A DNA stretch of 24,294 nucleotides from G963674685 sp964591275 (lineage in GTDB: Bacteria > Lernaellota > Lernaellaia > JACKCT01): the NCBI GenBank assembly GCA_964591275.1, contig CAZQAE010000074.1, positions 1 through 24,294 of the forward strand. The letters are read 5' to 3'. Positions 7,786 to 15,727 of the stretch are shown here, in pieces; position 1 is the stretch's first letter; every line of letters starts with the position of its first letter. The notes under the pieces were generated by a model. The model made no database searches and was not told the origin of the DNA. It saw nothing but the letters and a program-made list of their open reading frames with translations. The position numbers and the translations under genes were made by a program.

Positions 7786-10086
7786 ATAGCGAAAACGATT
7801 CTTTTTACCCGACACCTTCGACGCGCTCTGCCCGTTGACCAGTAGCTTTTTATTCCGTCCGGGGTTATCAGCCAGAACGATATCAAGGCTTTTCCCATCA
7901 GGGTCGTTGATTTCAATTTGACAAAGGTCTTCAGTGGCCTTGATAAATCGTGCCGTGCATCGATCAGTGCCAAAAGCAATTTTTTCTTTCACATCGACAA
8001 ATACCTGCCCGAAGTTTTTTAGCGCAAGTCCCGAAGCATATAATGAGGTGCCGCAACCCCAATCGGGCGAAAGATATCCTGCGCTGGCTTCATCGTGCCC
8101 AGTGTGCCCATAGTTTTCCAAAACCGACCCGCGGTCCGAAGGTCGGAATCGAAGCATATTCCCTGGCGCAACCTCACGATTTTCTTCAGTCAGCATGGTT
8201 GTATAACAAGCTCTCAGCGCCGCGACGCCACGCTCGAAATATTCCGAATCACCGGTCGCCTGATACATATCCTGATAAAGAGAAACAAATAATCCCTGAC
8301 GTGCATCGTTGAATTCAGCATCGGCGTTCATTACGGAAAATCCGCCGAATGTGTCCATGGAAAGCCGAGGATTATCGAAGGCTTGTTGGAAGGAGCTCAA
8401 GCGAGCGATTATCTTGCGGGCCAAATCAAGATGCCGCTGCATTCCGCTGGCGGCATGCAAGTCGAGACAGGTTCGCGCCGCCCAATACATGCTCAACGTG
8501 TTCATGGGATAGCAACCTGTAAAAGAGTCAGGCCCTTCTTTGCCGGTTGGCCTTCCGGCGCAAGAGTAAAGCAGTTCAAAATCGAACCAGCGGTCTTTTG
8601 GCATTACGAACTTTTCTATAAAATCGATGGCGCGCTCGGCAGCCCTGAAGTATTGCGTTTCATTTTTTATTCGACTCAGTCTGGCCAGCATCATCGCCGG
8701 CGCCGCCGAGGACGCGCTTTGCACAAGATCGTCTTCAACCGCCCACTTGCCATCTTTTGGTCGCACCCATGCAGGAAATGCTCCGTCCTGATCCTGAAGA
8801 TCGATAAAGAAGCGAGCCAGTTTTTCACAACGATCTATAATCCGCGGATCAGGCTGAATATGCTGATGCCATTCGAGAAGATGAAATCCCGTCACCGCGG
8901 CGTCAGGCAGATGAAATTGGTCGATGAGTTCAAAGGCGCGAGTCCCGCGCACCCACTTGATGCGCCCTCCGGGAAACAAGCAGACCGAAGGCATGCAACC
9001 TTCGTCCATAGGCGCGGCAAGAGCCAGTTCAATGATTAACGAAGCATCGCGAAGGATTTGCGAACTTCCGATCCTCTGCGCGTATAACGCGCAGCCCAAA
9101 GCGGTTCGCGCCTGATTAAACCAGGGTTGAAACATGGCCATGGGAACGATTTTCAAAAGACCGGAATGAAGCACCCGCGTTAAGAGCTTATAACCAACAG
9201 AATGGGTAAAGACTTTCGATTGAATCAGCCCCAGAGCTTTGGCGATCTGCTTCTGATTTGACAAATACGCCTCAACGCCTTTTGCGCTCATGATGGCCGG
9301 TTGGCGCTTTGCCGTCAGAGTTTGCGTGATCATCGCTGCAACAGGTCGTCCTTCGATTTTTAAGCGCCCGTACAAATCCGGTGAAAAGATGCGCTTGATA
9401 GCGCGCTTGTCATATTGATCGAAGGCAAGAACCTGGGGTCGCACGGTGTTTTTTTTGGCGGATCTTTTCCAAACAAAAGAGAGAATTCGCGCAAAGGAAT
9501 CTTCATCTTTTTCATCGCCTGAATAAATGAAATGACATAGCTTCATTCGCGTCCCGGCGGGCGTGATCGTCGAAGCTTTTGATCTTTTGAAGAAAATATG
9601 GCCGGACGGTTTCCAGGATCCGAAAGCGTGCGCGAGCCGCATATTGCCATGGTCACCATCCTGTTTGAAATCGAGATAGGTCTTCTCCTTCGTCGAGAAG
9701 GCTAAGAGATCTGGAATCAATGCCGTCGCCCCATCGCCGCCGCTGACATAAAGAAATGGCGAACGAAATATCTGATCGGCGATGACAAGGTCTTTTCCCG
9801 GCCTTAAGTAGGGAGTGAAGACTTGGCGAGTCTGTTCGAACCTCGTTTGATATCCGACTTCCAGATGATGCAGACGAACCGACTTGGTTATTATAAATTC
9901 GACTTCGACTCGCTGAAAATACTCAGAATCATCATCTTGCTTCATAAGCCAATGACAAGTTCCAAAAGGCAACTCGGCGGTGGCGCTCATGTGATCAGAG
10001 GCTGAAGTCCATGAAATTTCTCTCGTGTGATTATCCCATGAAATGTGCAGTGGTTTGAGAGTGAGATATTTCATCCATTGCGCCAA
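7777..10086 (-). CDS. Large probable (alpha/alpha) toroid protein of unknown activity, likely sugar-related
   Basis: I do not recognise the family with certainty. The product is about 769 residues without a signal peptide. The N-terminal third is beta-rich. The middle and C-terminal parts show repeated helical hairpins with conserved aromatic/Asp motifs, as in six-hairpin glycosidases and polysaccharide lyases: DQDGAFPAWVRPKDGKW, DARQGLFVSLYQDMYQATGD and GHTGHDEASAGYLSPDWGC. A short beta domain closes it. The frame stays open upstream to a TTG at 10113, but GGAGG (complement of 10092-10096) is 5 bases before the TTG at 10086, so I start there; the ATG at 10074 is a third option. It is followed after 40 bases by a sugar kinase. 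Likely role: intracellular hydrolase, phosphorylase, epimerase or lyase acting on an oligosaccharide, but this is inference. Confidence 0.6.
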   Translation of the reverse strand: MAQWMKYLTLKPLHISWDNHTREISWTSASDHMSATAELPFGTCHWLMKQDDDSEYFQRVEVEFIITKSVRLHHLEVGYQTRFEQTRQVFTPYLRPGKDLVIADQIFRSPFLYVSGGDGATALIPDLLAFSTKEKTYLDFKQDGDHGNMRLAHAFGSWKPSGHIFFKRSKASTITPAGTRMKLCHFIYSGDEKDEDSFARILSFVWKRSAKKNTVRPQVLAFDQYDKRAIKRIFSPDLYGRLKIEGRPVAAMITQTLTAKRQPAIMSAKGVEAYLSNQKQIAKALGLIQSKVFTHSVGYKLLTRVLHSGLLKIVPMAMFQPWFNQARTALGCALYAQRIGSSQILRDASLIIELALAAPMDEGCMPSVCLFPGGRIKWVRGTRAFELIDQFHLPDAAVTGFHLLEWHQHIQPDPRIIDRCEKLARFFIDLQDQDGAFPAWVRPKDGKWAVEDDLVQSASSAAPAMMLARLSRIKNETQYFRAAERAIDFIEKFVMPKDRWFDFELLYSCAGRPTGKEGPDSFTGCYPMNTLSMYWAARTCLDLHAASGMQRHLDLARKIIARLSSFQQAFDNPRLSMDTFGGFSVMNADAEFNDARQGLFVSLYQDMYQATGDSEYFERGVAALRACYTTMLTEENREVAPGNMLRFRPSDRGSVLENYGHTGHDEASAGYLSPDWGCGTSLYASGLALKNFGQVFVDVKEKIAFGTDRCTARFIKATEDLCQIEINDPDGKSLDIVLADNPGRNKKLLVNGQSASKVSGKKNRFRYRP

Positions 10087-10144
10087 GAAGGCCTCCAATA
10101 TTTTTCTTCGCAACTATTATCCGCTGCAATAAGCCGAAAGTCTC

Positions 10145-11806
10145 TTAGAGAAAACTGCAGCGCCCCCCGCTGTCGTCATCATCATCGTCGTCGTCAGCGT
10201 AACCGGGTTGCTCATCATCATCGGCGGCATCATCATCGACATGGTCATCATCTGCGTCATCGTCGGCATCATCATCGTCGACATCATCATCATCGGCATC
10301 ATCATCGTCGAAATCATCATCCGCATCGTCATCGTCTCCGTCAGGCGCATAGAGACCCGTGTGCCGGTCGTCGCCCTGATAGGTGCGCCAGTGCACGCCT
10401 CCGAGACCGATGTCATATTCGTCAAAAGTGAAAAGATTCACTGAAGCCGTACCGTCATCCCTGTTGGCCAGCGCACCCAGTTCCGGGTGACCGTCTCCGT
10501 CCACATCCGCCAGGGTCGGACCGTTTAGATAGGTCATTCCGCTCGTTCGTAGCGGCCACCCATCCAAAAGAACAGCTTGAGAATCCACGGCGAACAGATA
10601 GCCCTGCCCTCCGTCGGCGATATTGTTTGTAAAGATGATTTCCAGATCGGCGTCGCCGGTGATATCCGCCACGACAAAGTTCCCTTCCGCCCCACCCGCC
10701 ATTGGGTACGGAAAATTACCGAAGTCTTCGCCGCCGGCGGTGAGCACAAAGAGATTTTCATCCTCGATGGTTCCGCCCGCGCGTCCAACGATAATCTCCA
10801 GCGAGCCATCGCCGTCGATATCGCCGATGGCGGGATTGGAAAAGCTCCAAGAGCCCAGGTCGTATGGCCACCCGGCAAGTTCCGACCCGTCATACTGCGT
10901 AACGTGAACGCGATTATTGTCGGAGTGCGTCACGCTCACGATTTCCAACATTCCGTCGTCGTCAAAATCAGCCAGCGCCGGCGAACCGTAACTGTATGTC
11001 TCGCCGTCGAATTGCACCGGAAAATCCGCCATCGGCGAAGCATCCACCTCAAAGGCATAAAGACTGTAGAATGAACAGATGACGATTTCCGGCGATCCGT
11101 CGTTGTCGATGTCGGCAGCGGCGGCGCTCGTAGCCGGAACGTGATCGAGTTGCGCAGGCCAATCTCCCGGCGCAGGCGATAAATCGCCGTTTAATACGTG
11201 TACCCATCCTGTCTGACTTCCGCTTTCGCCGACGATGATTTCCAACTTTTCGTCGCCGGCGACATCCGCAAGAGTCACAGGTTGGCCCATCGCCCCGCCG
11301 TGCGCCGCCTGGCCGGAAAATAAAATTGTGCCGTCGCCCGAAAATACGTACAAGGTCGGCGTCGGCGTTCCCCCAACAGCATCCCGTGTTCCGACGACTA
11401 TCTCCGGCGCATCGTCCCCGACGACATCCCCAACCGCCGCGATAGTCTGAGCCAACCCCGTGATGTCTTTTTCAAAAATGAGAGTTCCGTCATGGTCCCA
11501 GGCATGCAAGGTCTCGCCCGAAGTGGCGACAACGATTTCGAGATCGGGATCGCCGTCAATATTGGCTATGACAAGTCCGCAGGAATCCCGAAAATTCAAA
11601 TCTATCGGAACGGATTTCGGCCAACTCGGCATTTGCGCCCCATACAAAATCACCCCTTCGGCCTTCGCGTCCAATCCGCCGCCCCATGTCTCGGCAGAAA
11701 ATACTCCATCAGGAAAATCGATGCCGTAAACTTCGGCGGCCCAGCCGGAAGTTGCTGCAAGGCTAAAAGGCGCCAAAAGCACGAAAAACAAGATTGCCCG
11801 AATCAT
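10145..11806 (-). CDS. Secreted FG-GAP/VCBS beta-propeller with C-terminal Asp-rich tail
   Basis: A 553-residue exported protein. Start is ATG 11806, with GGAGG 5 bases upstream; the frame extends to 11845 but that would overlap the predicted -10. Signal peptide: MIRAILFFVLLAPFSLAA, cleaved near Ala24. About eight FG-GAP-type blades follow, each ending in a calcium-binding loop such as ADIDNDGSPEIVI (231-243), ADFDDDGMLEIV (279-290), GDIDGDGSLEIIVG (328-341) and ADVDGDGHPEL (433-443). The propeller closes with VHWRTYQGDDRHTGLY (471-486), a common end of this fold. Residues 489-545 are almost pure Asp with some Ala, ending GGRCSFL. Other stalks in this window are N-terminal after a lipobox; here the stalk is at the C-terminus and ends with a Cys four residues from the end, suggesting anchoring from that side. 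Likely surface adhesion or ligand binding. Confidence 0.8.
   Translation of the reverse strand: MIRAILFFVLLAPFSLAATSGWAAEVYGIDFPDGVFSAETWGGGLDAKAEGVILYGAQMPSWPKSVPIDLNFRDSCGLVIANIDGDPDLEIVVATSGETLHAWDHDGTLIFEKDITGLAQTIAAVGDVVGDDAPEIVVGTRDAVGGTPTPTLYVFSGDGTILFSGQAAHGGAMGQPVTLADVAGDEKLEIIVGESGSQTGWVHVLNGDLSPAPGDWPAQLDHVPATSAAAADIDNDGSPEIVICSFYSLYAFEVDASPMADFPVQFDGETYSYGSPALADFDDDGMLEIVSVTHSDNNRVHVTQYDGSELAGWPYDLGSWSFSNPAIGDIDGDGSLEIIVGRAGGTIEDENLFVLTAGGEDFGNFPYPMAGGAEGNFVVADITGDADLEIIFTNNIADGGQGYLFAVDSQAVLLDGWPLRTSGMTYLNGPTLADVDGDGHPELGALANRDDGTASVNLFTFDEYDIGLGGVHWRTYQGDDRHTGLYAPDGDDDDADDDFDDDDADDDDVDDDDADDDADDDHVDDDAADDDEQPGYADDDDDDDDSGGRCSFL
10261..10320. repeat. 30-bp tandem duplication inside the Asp tail
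   Basis: Bases 10261-10290 and 10291-10320 match at 28 of 30 positions. On the minus strand each unit encodes ten residues, mostly Asp (DDDxDDDDAD). It lies in the C-terminal tail of the FG-GAP protein and indicates recent expansion by slippage or unequal crossing over. Confidence 0.85.
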
Positions 11807-11843
11807 TTCCACCTCCAAAAGGACTACACAAATCGACCAGAGC

Positions 11844-11872
11844 ATTATCAGTCAATCGACGCATTCGCGCAA
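11844..11872 (-). promoter_or_regulatory. Possible promoter of the FG-GAP gene
   Basis: Reading the minus strand, TTGCGC (complement of 11867-11872), 17 bases and GATAAT (complement of 11844-11849) form a sigma70-like pair with a good -10. Transcription would start near 11837, about 30 bases before the ATG at 11806. Confidence 0.4.
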
Positions 11873-11884
11873 TTGTGTCATCAG

Positions 11885-11914
11885 TTGACTACCGCACGCA
11901 AACACCGTTAGAAA
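11885..11914 (+). promoter_or_regulatory. Possible promoter of the SGNH hydrolase gene
   Basis: TTGACT (11885-11890), 18 bases and TAGAAA (11909-11914) resemble a sigma70 promoter, placing the start of transcription about 40 bases before ATG 11962. It is back to back with the FG-GAP promoter on the other strand. Confidence 0.35.
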
Positions 11915-11961
11915 ATTTATGCGGCAAGCGCCGAAAATTCCATACGCCCAGGTCATTTGCA

Positions 11962-13149
11962 ATGAATCTCAAAACGGCTCGAATAAAATTTTGGATTTTC
12001 ACTTTTCTTCCTGTCGTTTTCATTATTGCCGCTGCAGAAGTCGCGTTGCGTGTTGCGGATTATCCGCCTGAGCCGCGCATGGACAGCACCTTCCGCCTTC
12101 ATGCCTCCATTACTGAAAATCCGATGCTCATCGGTGATGATGAGCTGATATGGAGGGGAAAACCCGGTTTTATCGGCGATGGATTCGCACTGAATAAAAA
12201 AGGTTACCGCGACCCTACGCCCGATTTTCAAAAGGATGACTCCAAACTCACGATGGCCTTTCTCGGCGATTCCGTCACCTTTGGCTACGGAATTGCGCGC
12301 AAGTCCTATGTGGATTTTCTCCGGGACACCTGGCCGAATAATCCGGCAGCGCAAATTTTCAATTTTTCCGTTCCCGGATTCACTTCAACGCAAGGCAGAA
12401 TACTTTTCGACCTGGAAGTGGAAAAGCTGGCCCCTGATATCGTGTTCATCTGCTATTTATGGAATGACTCTTATCCTGATGCCCCAAGGTGGCTTCCTCC
12501 CTTCGGATCGGCCAGACGCATCCGCCTGATATATCTTAGCCGATACATAAAATATAAAATCATGCTTTCGGATCACGATACAAAGAAAAGCACCTATACG
12601 ACTGATCCGGCCCTATATAAAAAGAATCTTGAGTACATGGTCGAGCAAATAAAATCTTCAGGCGCAAAACCAATCTTTATATTGCACACCTATGATCCGA
12701 ACCCGCTCGGAAAATTCGGTCACGTGGTGCGCCAAATCGATTCGAAGGCCTACGATCTGTTTTCCGGAATCATGCGTGAAGTCGCCACAGATAATGGTGT
12801 GCCCATGCTGGATTTGCATGACGAACTCAAAGCGTCCATTGAACGCCATCTGCCGCTTTTCATCATGGACGGTTATCACATGACCGAAGTCGGCTACGGT
12901 CTCTCGGCGCAATTACTCGCCGACCTGCTTATGAGAAACAACATTCTCAAAGTTTCGGGGGCTTTTCGATACAAGCCGAATATTGAAAATACCTACAACG
13001 ATCTTGCCGAATACGCCATGCAATCCAATGCAGAATTGGCCGCTTATTATTATTGGCGAATGCTGCAATTTAATCCAAAAAGCGAGCAGGCGAGAAAGAA
13101 ACTTCTCGCCTTGAGGCCGGATCTGATTCCAGGCGATTCAAAAGAATAG
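11962..13149 (+). CDS. Membrane-anchored SGNH/GDSL-type hydrolase
   Basis: A 395-residue protein with one N-terminal membrane helix (about residues 10-28, FWIFTFLPVVFIIAAAEVAL), the rest outside the cytoplasm. SGNH blocks are present: FLGDSVTFGYG with Ser104, VPGFTSTQG with Gly139, YLWND with Asn168, and DGYHMTEVGY with Asp303 and His306. This family covers esterases and acetylxylan- or peptidoglycan-type O-acyl transfer or hydrolysis; the extracytoplasmic location suggests a cell-envelope or polysaccharide ester as substrate. The frame is open upstream to 11794, but that part overlaps the neighbour's promoter, and ATG 11962 directly precedes the membrane helix. The ribosome binding site is weak (AGG about 9 bases upstream). 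The C-terminal 60 residues look like a helical TPR-like pair. Confidence 0.8.
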   Translation: MNLKTARIKFWIFTFLPVVFIIAAAEVALRVADYPPEPRMDSTFRLHASITENPMLIGDDELIWRGKPGFIGDGFALNKKGYRDPTPDFQKDDSKLTMAFLGDSVTFGYGIARKSYVDFLRDTWPNNPAAQIFNFSVPGFTSTQGRILFDLEVEKLAPDIVFICYLWNDSYPDAPRWLPPFGSARRIRLIYLSRYIKYKIMLSDHDTKKSTYTTDPALYKKNLEYMVEQIKSSGAKPIFILHTYDPNPLGKFGHVVRQIDSKAYDLFSGIMREVATDNGVPMLDLHDELKASIERHLPLFIMDGYHMTEVGYGLSAQLLADLLMRNNILKVSGAFRYKPNIENTYNDLAEYAMQSNAELAAYYYWRMLQFNPKSEQARKKLLALRPDLIPGDSKE

Positions 13150-13185
13150 CGGGAGCCAAAAACAGGCCCCCGCTAGTTCGTTTTC
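13148..13185. terminator. GC-rich hairpin between convergent genes
   Basis: AGCGGG (13148-13153) pairs with CCCGCT (13169-13174), extended by GCC/GGC across one mismatch, with a 7-base A-rich loop. It starts in the SGNH gene stop codon and is followed by a broken T-rich stretch (GTTCGTTTTC). It probably ends transcription from the plus strand and perhaps also from the converging lipoprotein gene. Confidence 0.5.
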
Positions 13186-13196
13186 ACTGGCTGTTA

Positions 13197-15539
13197 TTAA
13201 TTCCAGTCGTCGTCGGACCACCCCTCGCCGCCAACGTCTTCCATATCGTCGTCGCCCCAGTAATCATCTTGCCAGGGGCTTTCAAAAGGAAGGTCTTCGC
13301 TGGATAAATCTTCGAGGTTTTCGATGCGCGTCACGACAAGGGCCGCGTCGGAAATGGTGTAGATGAAAGGCTCGATGACAACGCTGCGGCGCACGACCGG
13401 CAAATCTCCATACCACTCGCTGCCTTCCTCGGCCTCGTAATCTGTGTGCTCGATCTTCCCCTTCAGGACGAATCCGTTTTCAGGGGTGATCTCGTAAACG
13501 TACACGCCCGAGAAAGCCTCCTCAGGGTAATCGTCGTCATCATCGTCATCAACATCGTCATCAACATCGTCATCAACAGTATCGTCATCGTCGTCCGTTG
13601 GAGGAACGGGTTCATCGTCATCTGTCACGGGATCAACACCCGGCAAATCCAAGGGTTCATCATCATCAAAATCATCGTCGTAGTTGTTGTCCCAGCCGTA
13701 GTCCTTGATGGGAATCGCCAGAAGATCAAGCTTCTCGTAATAGAGGAAGGCTTTGTGGTCATACAGAGCCGCCGAATCGGCATCCCAGCCTTCGGCAACG
13801 ACTTCGCGGTAGGCGACGGTAGGTTCGGCGTAATTTGAAATGTCGAAAAGTTGCAAAACAACGCCGCCCGTAGAACCCCATTCGTCTCCGTCTTCTCCTA
13901 TCGTCAGGATATGATTGTCATCAAAGGGATGAATGTAGGTGGAAAAACCCGGAATTTGAAGCTCGCCGACAATCTTCGGATCAGTGGGTTTGCTCATGTC
14001 GAGGGTAAACAATGGATCCGTCTGCTCAAAGGTGACTAAATATCCTTTGGGGCCCATGAAGCGGGCCGACTTGATATTTTCGCCGGGAGCGATGTCGCGA
14101 ATCTGGCCCACAACATCGAGCCTTTCGTCGCTCTGGCCAATGACAAATACATGATTGTTTAAGGTTTCACCCCACCATCCTGTCGTAGTCGCCACGCGCA
14201 GATAGCCCTGGTATTCACCCATCGAGAACTGGTTGAGCACGAAGCCGTCCACTTTCACGCTGCCGGTGTATTGGGGTTGCGCGTCTGCATTCAGAGCGAA
14301 TTTGTGAATCCAGGAAGATTGCAAGGATTCTTCGTCGAACCATTCGTAGGCCGTGTCCGCTTCACCGGCCATATACAGAGCGTTGACCGATGAGTAAATC
14401 ATCTGCCCGTCGGCGAGCAGCGCGATATCCGGCTGCTTGGCCAGAGGATCGCTTAAGAGCAGGGTCATCAAGGTCGAAACGCTGCGGCCCATGGGATCGA
14501 CCGGATGGAAATAATCTTCGCAGTCAGACAGAAAACCGCTGTTGGGATTGTCGTCCATCCTGTCATCGAAGTAACGAGGAAGCCAATCTTCCAAAGTCGC
14601 ATCCTCAATGGCGGCTAAATTCTGTTCCATCAGTTCATTATACGCCTGCCGAAGGGCATCCTCATCCAGATCCCATTCGTCATCCATGAATTCCCACGGA
14701 TCGATATAGGTCTCGGCGCTGGGTCCGGCGGGATGCGTCACGATGGCCATTCGAACGGCATCGTCGATGCGTCGCGAGCTGATGTAGGACCCTTCCGCGT
14801 AGAATTTCCGAATTGTCTGCGGGGTGGAAGTGTTGCGTGCGTCAATGATCGTGAGCAGCAGAATATCCCAGTTGATCTCTTCGCGGGGAACCTCCGGCCA
14901 AACATATTCGGGCAAATTTTGAGCGGACAAATTTGAAAACACAGCGACGTAACCGTTGTGGACAAACATCTCCAATGTACGGCCCTCGACGTCGTGTCGA
15001 GAAACTTCGGCGACTTCGCCGGCGTCGGAAGGATCGAAGATAAGGAGCATGCCGCCGCTCAGCAGATAAATCTGGTCGCCGTCGGTTTTTACAATATCGG
15101 CCTCGTCAACGTCCTCTTCCTGCGTGTTGGTATCGGAATAATTTTGTCCGTCGTCATCGCCGCTTTCATCTTCGTTTCCTGCATCCTGACCATCGTCGTC
15201 ACTCACCGGCGCGTCGTCATCATCACTGGAGAAATCGTCGTCCCAATCTCCGTCATCATCACCCCAATTGTCGGAAATATCGTCGTCCACGCCATCACCG
15301 TACCAGCGCTCGGCTTCGGTAATATTTCGGTTGATCTGCCTTTTCATGTCTTCCATCGCAACGATGCGCACCCAACGCAAAACATCATCGCAATCCTCGC
15401 AACGGATCAGGCCATTGGCGTTTAACTCGGTTCCGTCTCCATCCGAATCATCGTTGCAGCCGCAACCAGGGAGGAAGGCGACAGCAAGAAAAATCGCGAA
15501 AGAAAGGACCGCGAAAGCACTTTTATGGAACAATCCCAT
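13197..15539 (-). CDS. Beta-propeller lipoprotein, COG4880/PF09826 type
   Basis: A 780-residue lipoprotein. The signal ends in a lipobox AFLPGC with Cys26. Residues 45-77 hold a small Cys-containing helical segment (CEDCDD), followed by an Asp-rich stalk (about 81-133). The propeller begins with VDEADIVKTDG (144-154), the hallmark of secreted proteins with the Beta_propel domain (PF09826), and runs to the C-terminus. A second Asp-rich insert sits within the propeller around 13528-13684, between two blades, so it would loop out of the fold. Function of the family is unknown; surface binding or envelope sensing is usual speculation. ATG 15539 has GGAG about 7 bases upstream. It is followed only by the convergent SGNH gene; a C25 peptidase gene lies upstream on the same strand, 188 bases away, so it probably has its own promoter. 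Confidence 0.8.
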   Translation of the reverse strand: MGLFHKSAFAVLSFAIFLAVAFLPGCGCNDDSDGDGTELNANGLIRCEDCDDVLRWVRIVAMEDMKRQINRNITEAERWYGDGVDDDISDNWGDDDGDWDDDFSSDDDDAPVSDDDGQDAGNEDESGDDDGQNYSDTNTQEEDVDEADIVKTDGDQIYLLSGGMLLIFDPSDAGEVAEVSRHDVEGRTLEMFVHNGYVAVFSNLSAQNLPEYVWPEVPREEINWDILLLTIIDARNTSTPQTIRKFYAEGSYISSRRIDDAVRMAIVTHPAGPSAETYIDPWEFMDDEWDLDEDALRQAYNELMEQNLAAIEDATLEDWLPRYFDDRMDDNPNSGFLSDCEDYFHPVDPMGRSVSTLMTLLLSDPLAKQPDIALLADGQMIYSSVNALYMAGEADTAYEWFDEESLQSSWIHKFALNADAQPQYTGSVKVDGFVLNQFSMGEYQGYLRVATTTGWWGETLNNHVFVIGQSDERLDVVGQIRDIAPGENIKSARFMGPKGYLVTFEQTDPLFTLDMSKPTDPKIVGELQIPGFSTYIHPFDDNHILTIGEDGDEWGSTGGVVLQLFDISNYAEPTVAYREVVAEGWDADSAALYDHKAFLYYEKLDLLAIPIKDYGWDNNYDDDFDDDEPLDLPGVDPVTDDDEPVPPTDDDDDTVDDDVDDDVDDDDDDDYPEEAFSGVYVYEITPENGFVLKGKIEHTDYEAEEGSEWYGDLPVVRRSVVIEPFIYTISDAALVVTRIENLEDLSSEDLPFESPWQDDYWGDDDMEDVGGEGWSDDDWN
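13542..13577. repeat. Three perfect 12-bp tandem copies
   Basis: ATCGTCATCAAC is present three times in a row without a mismatch. On the minus strand it encodes VDDD three times in the internal Asp-rich loop of the propeller lipoprotein. The loss of synonymous variation points to recent slippage. Confidence 0.9.
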
Positions 15540-15640
15540 TTCAATTCTCCATCAAGGAAATATTTAATTAGGTTATTGGATTGCAAATGAGCAAGACCAT
15601 CTAGTAAGCCCTAAGCAAACAACATGCCACAGTACCAATA

Positions 15641-15650
15641 GGAATATTCC
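15641..15650. promoter_or_regulatory. 10-bp perfect palindrome
   Basis: GGAATATTCC lies about 100 bases upstream of the minus-strand propeller lipoprotein gene, in a 188-base AT-rich spacer. It may be an operator; no protein can be assigned. Confidence 0.2.
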
Positions 15651-15727
15651 AAACAAAATAAGAGTTTTTATAGTTTTTTGACTAAAATCGTCTCAAATAT
15701 CCGTTTTTATTTCAGAAATCTGAGATT

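Noticed and set aside
10145..10160. CSFL end read as a eukaryote-type CaaX prenylation box
   Set aside because: Bacteria lack this pathway and the match is only four residues; a bacterial Cys-based anchor is the more sensible idea.
10172..10342. Regular short repeats that could look like a CRISPR array
   Set aside because: There are no unique spacers; the repeats are in-frame codons for an Asp-rich tail.
10045..10444. His-, Ile- or Met-rich open frames opposite the Asp tail
   Set aside because: They are other-frame readings of GAC/GAT repeats in the FG-GAP tail and not independent proteins.
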